Of a stretch of DNA of 64,000 nucleotides, positions 51,518 to 63,460 are shown in pieces (position 1 is the first letter of the stretch; every line of letters starts with the position of its first letter). A model generated the notes under the pieces. The model did not search any database, was not told the DNA's origin, and worked only from the letters and a program-made list of their open reading frames with translations. A program made the translations under genes and the position numbers. Source of the DNA: Calliopsis andreniformis (taxonomy: Eukaryota; Arthropoda; Insecta; Hymenoptera; Andrenidae); assembly GCF_051401765.1 (NCBI RefSeq), contig NW_027480480.1, forward strand, positions 2,356,001-2,420,000, given 5' to 3'.

Positions 51518-53095
51518 GAGTATTGAAGGTTGAGGATTGTGGATTGAGGATTAAGGATTGAGGATTGAATATTGTAGATTGAGTATTGATGCCTGAGGAT
51601 TGAGGATTGAGGATTGAGGATTGAGGATCGAGGATGGAAGATTGAGTATTGAGGATTGAAGATTGAGGGTTGAAGATTGAGTATTGATGATTGAATATTG
51701 AGGATTGAGGATTGAGGATTGAGGATTGAGGATTGAGGATTGAGGATTGAAGATTGAGTATTGCTGATTGAATATTGAGTATTGGGGATTGAGGTTTGAC
51801 GATTGAGGACGAGGACTGACGGTAGAGGATTTAGGTTTGAGGATTGAGGATTGAGGACTGAGGATTGAGGATGCGTGCTAAGCGTCGGGGATTGAGATTC
51901 GACGATTGAGGACTGAGGATTGAGGATTGAGAATTGAGGATTGATGTTTGAGGATTGAAGATTGAGGATTGGGTATTGAGGATTGAGGAATGAGGATTGA
52001 GGATTGAGGATTGAGGATCTAGGATTGGAGATTGATTATTGAGTATTGAAGGTTGAGGATTGTGGATTGAGGATTGAGGATTGAGGATTGAGGATTGAGG
52101 ATTGAGGATTGAGGATTGAGGATTGAGGATTGAGGATTGAAGATTGAGTATTGATGATTGAATATTGAGGATTGAGGATTGAGGTTTGAGGATTGAGGAT
52201 TGAGGATTGAGGATTGAGGATTGAGTATTGAAGATTGAGTATTGATGCCTGAGGATTGAGGATCGAGGATTGAGGATTGAGGATTGGAGATTGATTATTG
52301 AGGATTGAAGATTGAGGATTGAGGATTGAGGATTGAGAATTGGGAATTGAGTATGAGGACTGAGGGTTGAGGATTGATGTTTGAGGAATGAGGATTGAGG
52401 GTTGGGGAATGAGGATTCAGGATTGAGGATTGAGGATTGAGCATTGAAGATTGAGTATTGATGCCTGAGGATTGAGGATTGAGGATTGAGGATTGAAGAT
52501 TGAGTGTTGAGGGTTGAAGATTGAGGACTGAGGATTGAGGATTGAGGATTGAGGATTGAAGATTGAGTATTGAGGATTGAAGATTGAGGATTGAGTATTG
52601 ATGATTGAGGATTCAGGGTTGAAGATTGAGGATTGAGGATTGAGGATTGACGATCTAGGATTGGAGATTGATTATTGAGTATAGAAGCTTGAGGATTGTG
52701 GATTGAGGATTGAGGATTGAGGATTGAGGATTGAGGATTGAGGATTGAGGATTGAGAATTGAGGATTGGAGATTGAGGATTGAGTATTGAGGATTGAGGA
52801 TTCAGGGTTGAAGATTGAGGATTGAGGATTGAGGATTGAGGATTGAGGATTGAGGACTGAGGTTTGGGTATTGAGGATTGAGGAATGAGGATTGAGGATT
52901 GAGGTTTGAGGATTGAGGATTGTAGATTGAGTATTGAGGATTGAAGATTGAGGATTGAGGATTGAGGATTGAGGAATGAGGATTGAAGATTGAGTATTGA
53001 GGATTGAAGATTGAGGATAGAGGATTGAGTACTGAGGATGGAGGATGAGGGCTGAGGGTTGAGGATTGAGGATTGAGAAATGAGGATTGAGGATT
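50996..53095 (+). repeat. 2,094-bp tandem duplication, second copy
   Basis: Second copy of 48,900-50,995. Differences include GAGGATTAAGG near 51,546 against GAGGACTAAGG near 49,453, GACTGAGGGTTG near 51,285 against GACTGAGTGTTG near 49,191, and TTTGACGATTG near 51,796 against TTTGAGGATTG. It holds the last GCGTGCTAAGCGTC landmark of the window, at 51,873. The match ends near 53,095, where the plain GAGGATTGAAATTG phrase follows instead of GAAGATTGAATATTTATG. Confidence 0.86.
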
Positions 53096-55845
53096 GAGGA
53101 TTGAAATTGAGGATTGGGTATTGAGGATTGAAGAATGAGGATTGAGGAATTAGGATTGAGGATTGAGGATTGAGGATTGAAGATTGAGGATTGGGTATTG
53201 AGGATTGAAGAATGAGGATTGAGGATTGAGGATTGAGGATTGAGTATTGAAGATTGAGTGTTGAGGATTGAAGATTGAGGATTGAGGATTGAGGATTGAG
53301 GATTGAGGATTGAAGATTGAGTATTGAGGATTGAATATTGAGGATTGAGGTTTGAGGTTTGAGGATTGAGGATTGAGGATTGAGGATTGAGGATTGAGTA
53401 TTGAAGATTGAGTATTGATGCCTGAGGATTGAGGATCGAGGATTGAGGATTGAGGATTGGAGATTGATTATTGAGGATTGAAGATTGAGGATTGAGGATT
53501 GAGGATTGAGAATTGAGAATTGAGTATGAGGACTGAGGGTTGAGGATTGAGGTTTGAGGAATGAGGATTGAGGGTTGGGGAATGAGGATTGAGGATTGAG
53601 GATTGAGGATTGAGCATTGAAGATTGAGTATTGATGCCTGAGGATTGAGGATTGAGGATTGGTGATTGAGTATTGATGATTGAATATTGAGGATTGAGGA
53701 TTGAGGATTGAGGATTGAGGATTGAGGATTGAGGATTGAAGACTGAGAATTGATGATTGAATATTGAGGATTGAGGATTGAGGTTTGAGGATTGAGGACG
53801 AGGACTGACGGTAGAGGATTTAGGTTTGAGGATTGAGGATTGAGGATTGAGGATTGAGGATTGAGGATTGAAGATTGACTATTGAGGATTGAAGATTGAG
53901 GGTTGAAGATTGCGTATTGATGATTGAATATTGAGGATTGAGGATTGAGCATTGAGGATTGAGGATTGAGGATTGAGGATTGAAGATTGAGTATTGATGA
54001 TTGAAAATTGAGGATTGAAGAATGAGGATTGAGTATTGATGCCTGAGGATTGAGGATCGAGGATTGAGGATTGAGGATTGGAGATTGACTATTGAGGATT
54101 GAAGATTGATGATTGAGGATTGAGGATTGAGAATTGAGAATTGAGTATGAGGACTGAGGGTTGAGGATTGAGGTTTGAGGAATGAGGACTGAGGGTTGGG
54201 GAATGAGGATTGAGGATTGAGGATTGAGGATTGAGCATTGAAGGTTGAGTATTGATGCCTGAGGATTGAGGATTGAGGATTGAGGAATGAGGATTGAAGA
54301 TTGAGTATTGAGGATTGAAGATTGAGGATAGAGGATTGAGTACTGAGGATGGAGGATGAGGGCTGAGGGTTGAGGATTGAGGATTGAGAAATGAGGATTG
54401 AGGATTGAGGATTGAAATTGAGGATTGGGTATTGAGGATTGAAGAATGAGGATTGAGGAATTAGGATTGAGGATTGAGGACTGAGGATTGAAGATTGAGG
54501 ATTGGGTATTGAGGATTGAAGAATGAGGATTGAGGATTGAGGATTGAGGATTGAGGATTGAAGATTGAGTGTTTAGGATTGAAAATTGAGGATTGAGGAT
54601 AGACGATTGAGGATTGAGGATTGAAGATTGAGTATTGAGAATTGAAGATGGAGGATTGAGTATTGAGGATTGAGGATTCAGGGTTGAAGATTGAGGATTG
54701 AGGATTGAGGATTGAGGATTGAGGATTGAGGATTGAAGATTGAATATTTATGATTGAATATTGAGGACTGAGGATTGAGGGTTGTGGATTGAGGACGAGG
54801 ACTGAGGGTTGAATATTGATGTTTGAGGACTGAGGATTAAGGATTGAGGATTGAGAATTGAGGATTGAGGATTAAGGATTGAAGATTAAGGATTGGGTAT
54901 TTAGGATTGAAGAGTGAGGATTGATGCCTGAGGATTGAGGATTGAGGATTGAGGATTGAGGATTGAGGATGGAAGATTGAGTATTGAGGATTGAAGATTG
55001 AGGGTTGAAGATTGAGTATTGATGATTGAATATTGAGGATTGAGGATTGAGGATTGAGGATTGAGAATTGAGGATCTAGGATTGGAGATTAATTATTGAG
55101 TATAGAAGCTTGAGGATTGTGGATTGAGGATTGAGGATTGAGGATTGAGGATTGAGGATTCAGGATTGAGAATTGAGGATTGAGGATTGAGGATTGAAGA
55201 TTGAGTATTGATGATTGAATATTGAGGATTGAGGATTGAGGATTGAGGATTGAAGAATGAGTATTGAGGATTGAAGATTGAGGATTGAGTATTGAGGATT
55301 GAGGATTCAGGGATGAAGATTGAGGATTGAGGATTGAGGATTGCGGATTGAGGATTGAGGATTGAAGATTGAATATTGATGATTGAATATTGAGGACTGA
55401 GGATTGAGGGTTGTGGATTGAGGACGAGGACTGAGGGTTGAATATTGACGTTTGAGGTCTGAGGATTAAGGATTGAGGATTGAGAATTGAGTATTGAGGA
55501 TTGAGGATTGAAGATTGAGGATTGGGTATTTAGGATTGAAGAATGAGGATTGAGGATTGAGGTTTTAGGATTGAGGATTGAAGATTGAGTCTAGATGATT
55601 GAATATTGAGGATTGAGGATTCAGGTTTGAGGATTGAGGATGAAGTCTGAGGGTTGAGGATTGAGGTTTGAGGAACGAGGATTGAGGATTGAGGATTGAG
55701 GACTAAGGATTGACGATTGAGTATTGAAGATTGAGGAATGATGGCTGAGGATTGACGACTGAGAATTGAGGATTGAGGATTGATGATTGAAGGTTGAGTA
55801 TTGAGGATTGAATATTGAGTATTGAGGATTGAGGATTGAGGATTG
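52870..55845 (+). repeat. 2,972-bp tandem duplication, first copy
   Basis: Anchors recur at +2,972: TGTAGATTGA at 52,921 and 55,893, GATTGCGTAT at 53,908 and 56,880, AAGCTT at 55,106 and 58,078, GTCTAGATG at 55,589 and 58,561. The part from about 54,275 to 55,845 is also a copy of about 47,160-48,730 at a shift of 7,112. The right domain was therefore assembled from middle-domain pieces. The unit is 424 heptamers plus 4. Confidence 0.87.
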
Positions 55846-58820
55846 AGGATTGAGGAATGAGGATTGAGGATTGAGGTTTGAGGATTGAGGATTGTAGATT
55901 GAGTATTGAGGATTGAAGATTGAGGATTGAGGATTGAGGATTGAGGAATGAGGATTGAAGATTGAGTATTGAGGATTGAAGATTGAGGATAGAGGATTGA
56001 GTACTGAGGATGGAGGATGAGGGCTGAGGGTTGAGGATTGAGGATTGAGAAATGAGGATTGAGGATTGAGGATTGAAATTGAGGATTGGGTATTGAGGAT
56101 TGAAGAATGAGGATTGAGGAATTAGGATTGAGGATTGAGGATTGAGGATTGAAGATTGAGGATTGGGTATTGAGGATTGAAGAATGAGGATTGAGGATTG
56201 AGGATTGAGGATTGAGTATTGAAGATTGAGTGTTGAGGATTGAAGATTGAGGATTGAGGATTGAGGATTGAGGATTGAGGATTGAAGATTGAGTATTGAG
56301 GATTGAATATTGAGGATTGAGGTTTGAGGTTTGAGGATTGAGGATTGAGGATTGAGGATTGAGGATTGAGTATTGAAGATTGAGTATTGATGCCTGAGGA
56401 TTGAGGATCGAGGATTGAGGATTGAGGATTGGAGATTGATTATTGAGGATTGAAGATTGAGGATTGAGGATTGAGGATTGAGAATTGAGAATTGAGTATG
56501 AGGACTGAGGGTTGAGGATTGAGGTTTGAGGAATGAGGATTGAGGGTTGGGGAATGAGGATTGAGGATTGAGGATTGAGGATTGAGCATTGAAGATTGAG
56601 TATTGATGCCTGAGGATTGAGGATTGAGGATTGGTGATTGAGTATTGATGATTGAATATTGAGGATTGAGGATTGAGGATTGAGGATTGAGGATTGAGGA
56701 TTGAGGATTGAAGACTGAGAATTGATGATTGAATATTGAGGATTGAGGATTGAGGTTTGAGGATTGAGGACGAGGACTGACGGTAGAGGATTTAGGTTTG
56801 AGGATTGAGGATTGAGGATTGAGGATTGAGGATTGAGGATTGAAGATTGACTATTGAGGATTGAAGATTGAGGGTTGAAGATTGCGTATTGATGATTGAA
56901 TATTGAGGATTGAGGATTGAGCATTGAGGATTGAGGATTGAGGATTGAGGATTGAAGATTGAGTATTGATGATTGAAAATTGAGGATTGAAGAATGAGGA
57001 TTGAGTATTGATGCCTGAGGATTGAGGATCGAGGATTGAGGATTGAGGATTGGAGATTGACTATTGAGGATTGAAGATTGATGATTGAGGATTGAGGATT
57101 GAGAATTGAGAATTGAGTATGAGGACTGAGGGTTGAGGATTGAGGTTTGAGGAATGAGGACTGAGGGTTGGGGAATGAGGATTGAGGATTGAGGATTGAG
57201 GATTGAGCATTGAAGGTTGAGTATTGATGCCTGAGGATTGAGGATTGAGGATTGAGGAATGAGGATTGAAGATTGAGTATTGAGGATTGAAGATTGAGGA
57301 TAGAGGATTGAGTACTGAGGATGGAGGATGAGGGCTGAGGGTTGAGGATTGAGGATTGAGAAATGAGGATTGAGGATTGAGGATTGAAATTGAGGATTGG
57401 GTATTGAGGATTGAAGAATGAGGATTGAGGAATTAGGATTGAGGATTGAGGATTGAGGATTGAAGATTGAGGATTGGGTATTGAGGATTGAAGAATGAGG
57501 ATTGAGGATTGAGGATTGAGGATTGAGGATTGAAGATTGAGTGTTTAGGATTGAAAATTGAGGATTGAGGATAGACGATTGAGGATTGAGGATTGAAGAT
57601 TGAGTATTGAGAATTGAAGATGGAGGATTGAGTATTGAGGATTGAGGATTCAGGGTTGAAGATTGAGGATTGAGGATTGAGGATTGAGGATTGAGGATTG
57701 AGGATTGAAGATTGAATATTTATGATTGAATATTGAGGACTGAGGATTGAGGGTTGTGGATTGAGGACGAGGACTGAGGGTTGAATATTGATGTTTGAGG
57801 ACTGAGGATTAAGGATTGAGGATTGAGAATTGAGGATTGAGGATTAAGGATTGAAGATTAAGGATTGGGTATTTAGGATTGAAGAGTGAGGATTGATGCC
57901 TGAGGATTGAGGATTGAGGATTGAGGATTGAGGATTGAGGATGGAAGATTGAGTATTGAGGATTGAAGATTGAGGGTTGAAGATTGAGTATTGATGATTG
58001 AATATTGAGGATTGAGGATTGAGGATTGAGGATTGAGAATTGAGGATCTAGGATTGGAGATTAATTATTGAGTATAGAAGCTTGAGGATTGTGGATTGAG
58101 GATTGAGGATTGAGGATTGAGGATTGAGGATTCAGGATTGAGAATTGAGGATTGAGGATTGAGGATTGAAGATTGAGTATTGATGATTGAATATTGAGGA
58201 TTGAGGATTGAGGATTGAGGATTGAAGAATGAGTATTGAGGATTGAAGATTGAGGATTGAGTATTGAGGATTGAGGATTCAGGGATGAAGATTGAGGATT
58301 GAGGATTGAGGATTGAGGATTGAGGATTGAGGATTGAAGATTGAATATTGATGATTGAATATTGAGGACTGAGGATTGAGGGTTGTGGATTGAGGACGAG
58401 GACTGAGGGTTGAATATTGACGTTTGAGGTCTGAGGATTAAGGATTGAGGATTGAGAATTGAGTATTGAGGATTGAGGATTGAAGATTGAGGATTGGGTA
58501 TTTAGGATTGAAGAATGAGGATTGAGGATTGAGGTTTTAGGATTGAGGATTGAAGATTGAGTCTAGATGATTGAATATTGAGGATTGAGGATTCAGGTTT
58601 GAGGATTGAGGATGAAGTCTGAGGGTTGAGGATTGAGGTTTGAGGAACGAGGATTGAGGATTGAGGATTGAGGACTAAGGATTGACGATTGAGTATTGAA
58701 GATTGAGGAATGATGGCTGAGGATTGACGACTGAGAATTGAGGATTGAGGATTGATGATTGAAGGTTGAGTATTGAGGATTGAATATTGAGTATTGAGGA
58801 TTGAGGATTGAGGATTGAGG
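55846..58820 (+). repeat. 2,972-bp tandem duplication, second copy
   Basis: Second copy of 52,870-55,845, with a few single-base differences (GAGGACTGAGG near 54,479 against GAGGATTGAGG near 57,451; GATTGCGG near 55,342 against GATTGAGG near 58,314). At its right edge it does not loop back to the GAGGAATGAGG of the junction but continues into GAGTATTGAGTATTGAAGG, as at about 48,770. This is consistent with a single tandem duplication event inserted into an older copy. Confidence 0.87.
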
Positions 58821-61397
58821 ATTGAGGATTGAGGATTGAGGATTGAAGATTGAGTATTGAGTATTGAAGGTTGAGGATTGTGGATTGAGGATTAAGGATT
58901 GAGGATTGAATATTGTAGATTGAGTATTGATACCTGAGGATTGAGGATTGAGGATTGAGGATTGAGGATTGAGGATTGAGGATTGAAGATTGACTATTGA
59001 GGATTGAAGATTGAGGGTTGAAGATTGCGTATTGATGATTGAATATTGAGGATTGAGGATTGAGCATTGAGGATTGAGGATTGAGGATTGAGGATTGAAG
59101 ATTGAGTATTGATGATTGAAAATTGAGGATTGAAGAATGAGGATTGAGTATTGATGCCTGAGGATTGAGGATCGAGGATTGAGGATTGAGGATTGGAGAT
59201 TGACTATTGAGGATTGAAGATTGATGATTGAGGATTGAGGATTGAGAATTGAGAATTGAGTATGAGGACTGAGGGTTGAGGATTGTGGTTTGAGGAATGA
59301 GGACTGAGGGTTGGGGAATGAGGATTGAGGATTGAGGATTGAGGATTGAGCATTGAAGGTTGAGTATTGATGCCTGAGGATTGAGGATTGAGGATTGATG
59401 ATTGAGGATCGAGGATTGAAGATTGAGAATTGAGGATTGAAGATTGAGGTTTGAAGATTGAGTATTGATGATTGAATATTGAGGATTGAGGATTGAGGAT
59501 TGAGGATTGAGGATTGAGCATTGAGCATTGAAGGTTGAGTATTGATGCCTGAGGATTGAGGATTGAGGATTGATGATTGAGGATCGAGGATTGAAGATTG
59601 AGAATTGAGGATTGAAGATTGAGGTTTGAAGATTGAGTATTGATGACTGAATATTGAGGATTGAGGATCGAGGATTGAGGATTGAAGATTGAGTCTAGAT
59701 GATTGAATATTGAGGATTGAGGATTCAGGTTTGAGGATTGAGGATGAAGTCTGAGGGTTGGGGATTGAGGTTTGAGGAACGAGGATTGAGGATTGAGGAT
59801 TGAGGACTAAGGATTGACGATTGAGTATTGAAGATTGAGGAATGATGGCTGAGGATTGACGACTGAGAATTGAGGATTGAGGATTGATGATTGAAGGTTG
59901 AGTATTGAGGATTGAATATTGAGGATTGAGGATTGAGGATTGAGGATTGAGGATTGAGGATTGAGGATTGAAGATTGAGTATTGAGTATTGAAGGTTGAG
60001 GATTGTGGATTGAGGATTAAGGATTGAGGATTGAATATTGTAGATTGAGTATTGATACCTGAGGATTGAGGATTGAGGATTGAGGATTGAGGATTGAGGA
60101 TTGAGGATTGAAGATTGACTATTGAGGATTGAAGATTGAGGGTTGAAGATTGCGTATTGATGATTGAATATTGAGGATTGAGGATTGAGCATTGAGGATT
60201 GAGGATTGAGGATTGAGGATTGAAGATTGAGTATTGATGATTGAAAATTGAGGATTGAAGAATGAGGATTGAGTATTGATGCCTGAGGATTGAGGATCGA
60301 GGATTGAGGATTGAGGATTGGAGATTGACTATTGAGGATTGAAGATTGATGATTGAGGATTGAGGATTGAGAATTGAGAATTGAGTATGAGGACTGAGGG
60401 TTGAGGATTGTGGTTTGAGGAATGAGGACTGAGGGTTGGGGAATGAGGATTGAGGATTGAGGATTGAGGATTGAGCATTGAAGGTTGAGTATTGATGCCT
60501 GAGGATTGAGGATTGAGGATTGATGATTGAGGATCGAGGATTGAAGATTGAGAATTGAGGATTGAAGATTGAGGTTTGAAGATTGAGTATTGATGATTGA
60601 ATATTGAGGATTGAGGATTGAGGATTGAGGATTGAGGATTGAGCATTGAGCATCGAAGGTTGAGTATTGATGCCTGAGGATTGAGGATTGAGGATTGATG
60701 ATTGAGGATCGAGGATTGAAGATTGAGAATTGAGGATTGAAGATTGAGGTTTGAAGATTGAGTATTGATGACTGAATATTGAGGATTGAGGATCGAGGAT
60801 TGAGGATTGAAGATTGAGTCTAGATGATTGAATATTGAGGATTGAGGATTCAGGTTTGAGGATTGAGGATGAAGTCTGAGGGTTGGGGATTGAGGTTTGA
60901 GGAACGAGGATTGAGGATTGAGGATTGAGGACTAAGGATTGACGATTGAGTATTGAAGATTGAGGAATGATGGCTGAGGATTGACGACTGAGAATTGAGG
61001 ATTGAGGATTGATGATTGAAGGTTGAGTATTGAGGATTGAATATTGAGGATTGAGGATTGAGGATTGAGGATTGAGGATTGAGGATTGAGGATTGAAGAT
61101 TGAGTATTGAGTATTGAAGGTTGAGGATTGTGGATTGAGGATTAAGGATTGAGGATTGAATATTGTAGATTGAGTATTGATACCTGAGGATTGAGGATTG
61201 AGGATTGAGGATTGAGGATTGAGGATTGAGGATTGAAGATTGACTATTGAGGATTGAAGATTGAGGGTTGAAGATTGCGTATTGATGATTGAATATTGAG
61301 GATTGAGGATTGAGGATTGAGGATTGAGGATTGAGGATTGAGGATTGAAGATTGAGTATTGATGATTGAAAATTGAGGATTGAAGAATGAGGATTGA
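58550..61397 (+). repeat. 1,125/1,132-bp tandem repeat, about 2.5 copies
   Basis: Copies start near 58,550, 59,681 and 60,806. The GTCTAGATG marker lies at 58,561, 59,693 and 60,818 (spacings 1,132 and 1,125), and GATTGCGTAT at 59,023, 60,148 and 61,273 (1,125 each). The third copy is cut short near 61,397. Copies 2 and 3 share GGTTGGGGATTG and AATATTGAGGATTG where copy 1 has GGTTGAGGATTG and AATATTGAGTATTG, so copies 2 and 3 are closest to each other. The first two copies each contain a nested 175-bp duplication. Confidence 0.86.
59351..59700 (+). repeat. 175-bp tandem duplication (25 heptamers)
   Basis: The phrase CATTGAAGGTTGAG occurs at 59,351 and 59,526, 175 bases apart, and both are followed by TATTGATGCCTGAGG and GATGATTGAGGATCGAGG. 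The first half reads GATGATTGAATATTG and the second GATGACTGAATATTG. The same pair sits at 60,476 and 60,651 in the next 1,125-bp copy, so it arose before that amplification. Confidence 0.8.
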
Positions 61398-62334
61398 GGA
61401 TTGAGGATTGAGGATTGAGGTTTGAGGATCTAGGATTGGAAATTTATTATTGAGTATTGAAGGCTGAGGATTGCGGATTGAGGATTGAGGATTGAGGATT
61501 GAGGATTGAGGATTGAGGATTGAGGATTGAGGATTGAGGATTGAGGATTGAGGATCGAAGATTGAGTATTGATGATTGAATATTGAGGATTGAGGATTGA
61601 GGTTTGAGGATTGAGGATTGAGGATTGAGGATTGAGGATTGAAGATTGAGTATTGATGATTGAATATTGAGGATTGAAGAATGAGGATTGAGGATTGAGG
61701 ATTGAGGATTGAGGATTGAGGATTGAGGATCTAGGATTGGAAATTGATTATTGAGTATTGAAGGCTGAGGATTGTGGATTGAGGATTGAGGATTGAGGAT
61801 TGAGGATTGAGGATTGAGGATTGAGGATTGAGGATTGAGGATTGAGGATTGAGGATCGAAGATTGAGTATTGATGATTGAATATTGAGGATTGAGGATTG
61901 AGGTTTGAGGATTGAGGATTGAGGATTGAGGATTGAGGATTGAGTATTGAAGATTGAGTATTGATGCCTGAGGATTGAGGATCGAGGATTGAGGATTGAG
62001 GATTGGAGATTGACTATTGAGGATTGAAGATTGAGGATTGAGGATTGAGGATTGAGAATTGAGAATTGAGTATGAGGACTGAGGGTTGAGGATTGAGGTT
62101 TGAGGAATGAGGACTGAGGGTTGGGGAATGAGGATTGAGGATTGAGGATTGAGGATTGAGCATTGAAGGTTGAGTATTGATGCCTGAGGATTGAGGATTG
62201 AGGATTGATGATTGAGGATCAAGGATTGAAGATTGAGAATTGAGGATTGAAGATTGAGGTTTGAAGATTGAGTATTGATGATTGAATATTGAGGATTGAG
62301 GATTGAGGATTGAGGATTGAGGATTGAGGATTGA
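61398..62334 (+). repeat. Long consensus runs and a 301-bp tandem duplication
   Basis: The marker GGATCTAGGATTGGAAAT occurs at 61,426 and 61,727, spaced 301 bases (43 heptamers). Each is followed by TATTGAGTATTGAAGGCTG and then an uninterrupted run of ten consensus units (61,480-61,549 and 61,781-61,850) ending at GAGGATC. From about 61,925 the sequence follows the GATGCCTGAGG, GGATCGAGG, GGAGATTGACTATTG order also seen near 59,150 and 60,290. Confidence 0.8.
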
Positions 62335-63460
62335 GGATCTAGGATTGGAGATTGATTATTGAGTATAGAAGCTTGAGGATTGTGGATTGAGGACTGAGGA
62401 TTGAGGATTGAGGATTGAGGATTCAGGATTGAGAATTGAGGATTGAGGATTGAGGATTGAAGATTGAGTATTGATGATTGAATATTGAGGATTGAGGATT
62501 GAGGATTGAGGATTGAAGATTGAGTATTGAGGATTGAAGATTGAGGATTGAGTATTGAGGATTGAGGATTCAGGGTTGAAGATTGAGGATTGAGGATTGA
62601 GAATTGAGGATTGAGGATTGAGGATTGAAGATTGAATATTGATGATTGAATATTGAGGACTGAGGATTGAGGGTTGTGGATTGAGGACGAGGACTGAGGG
62701 TTGAATGTTGACGTTTGAGGTCTGAGGATTAAGGATTGAGGATTGAGAATTGAGTATTGAGGATTGAGGATTGAAGATTGAGGATTGAGTATTGAGGATT
62801 GAGGATTCAGGGTTGAAGATTGAGGATTGAGGATTGAAGAATGAGGATTGAGGATTGAGGTTTTAGGATTGAGGATTGAAGATTGAGTCTAGATGATTGA
62901 ATATTGAGGATTGAGGATTCAGGTTTGAGGATTGAGGATGAAGTCTGAGGGTTGAGGATTGAGGTTTGAGGAACGAGGATTGAGGATTGAGGATTGAGGA
63001 CTAAGGATTGACGATTGAGTATTGAAGATTGAGGAATGATGGCTGAGGATTGACGACTGAGAATTGAGGATTGAGGATTGATGATTGAAGGTTGAGTATT
63101 GAGGATTGAATATTGAGGATTGAGGATTGAGGATTGAGGATTGAGGATTGAGGATTGAGGATTGAAGATTGAGTATTGAGTATTGAAGGTTGAGGATTGT
63201 GGATTGAGGATTAAGGGTTGAGGATTGAATATTGTAGTTTGAGTATTGATACCTGAGGATTGTGGATTGAGGATTGAGGATTGAGGATTGAGAATTGAGG
63301 ATTGAAGATTGACTATTGAGGATTGAAGATTGAGGGTTGAAGATTGCGTATTGATGATTGCATATTGAGGATTGAGGATTGAGGATTGAGGATTGAGGAT
63401 TGAGGATTGAGGATTGAAGATTGAGTATTGATGATTGAAAATTGAGGATTGAAGAATGAG
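62335..63460 (+). repeat. Rearranged copy of the 58.0-59.1 kb segment
   Basis: Anchors match 58,045 (GGATCTAGGA at 62,335, shift 4,290), 58,561 (GTCTAGATG at 62,887, shift 4,326) and 59,023 (GATTGCGTAT at 63,342, shift 4,319). The 36-base gain lies near 62,785-62,830, where a second GAGTATTGAGG and GATTCAGGGTTGAAG stretch replaces the GGGTATTTAGG phrase. It carries the last AAGCTT of the window at 62,369. Confidence 0.8.

Noticed and set aside
52672..56924. Two long minus-strand frames (52,672-53,952 and 55,530-56,924) that look like paralogous genes
   Set aside because: Their likeness is fully explained by the duplicated DNA around them, and both start at GAGCATT units (53,952 and 56,924) that supply the ATG. 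The coding pattern shows no third-position bias distinct from the repeat.
58593..60653. Minus-strand open reading frame of 686 codons, a serine/glutamine/proline-rich heptapeptide repeat protein
   Set aside because: The repeat has no minus-strand stop codon, so long frames are expected. Other open frames of the same peptide type overlap it in a different phase (for example 58,675-59,067 and 60,329-60,646). Its frame spans the 1,125-bp duplication. No promoter, intron signal or non-repeat domain is visible.
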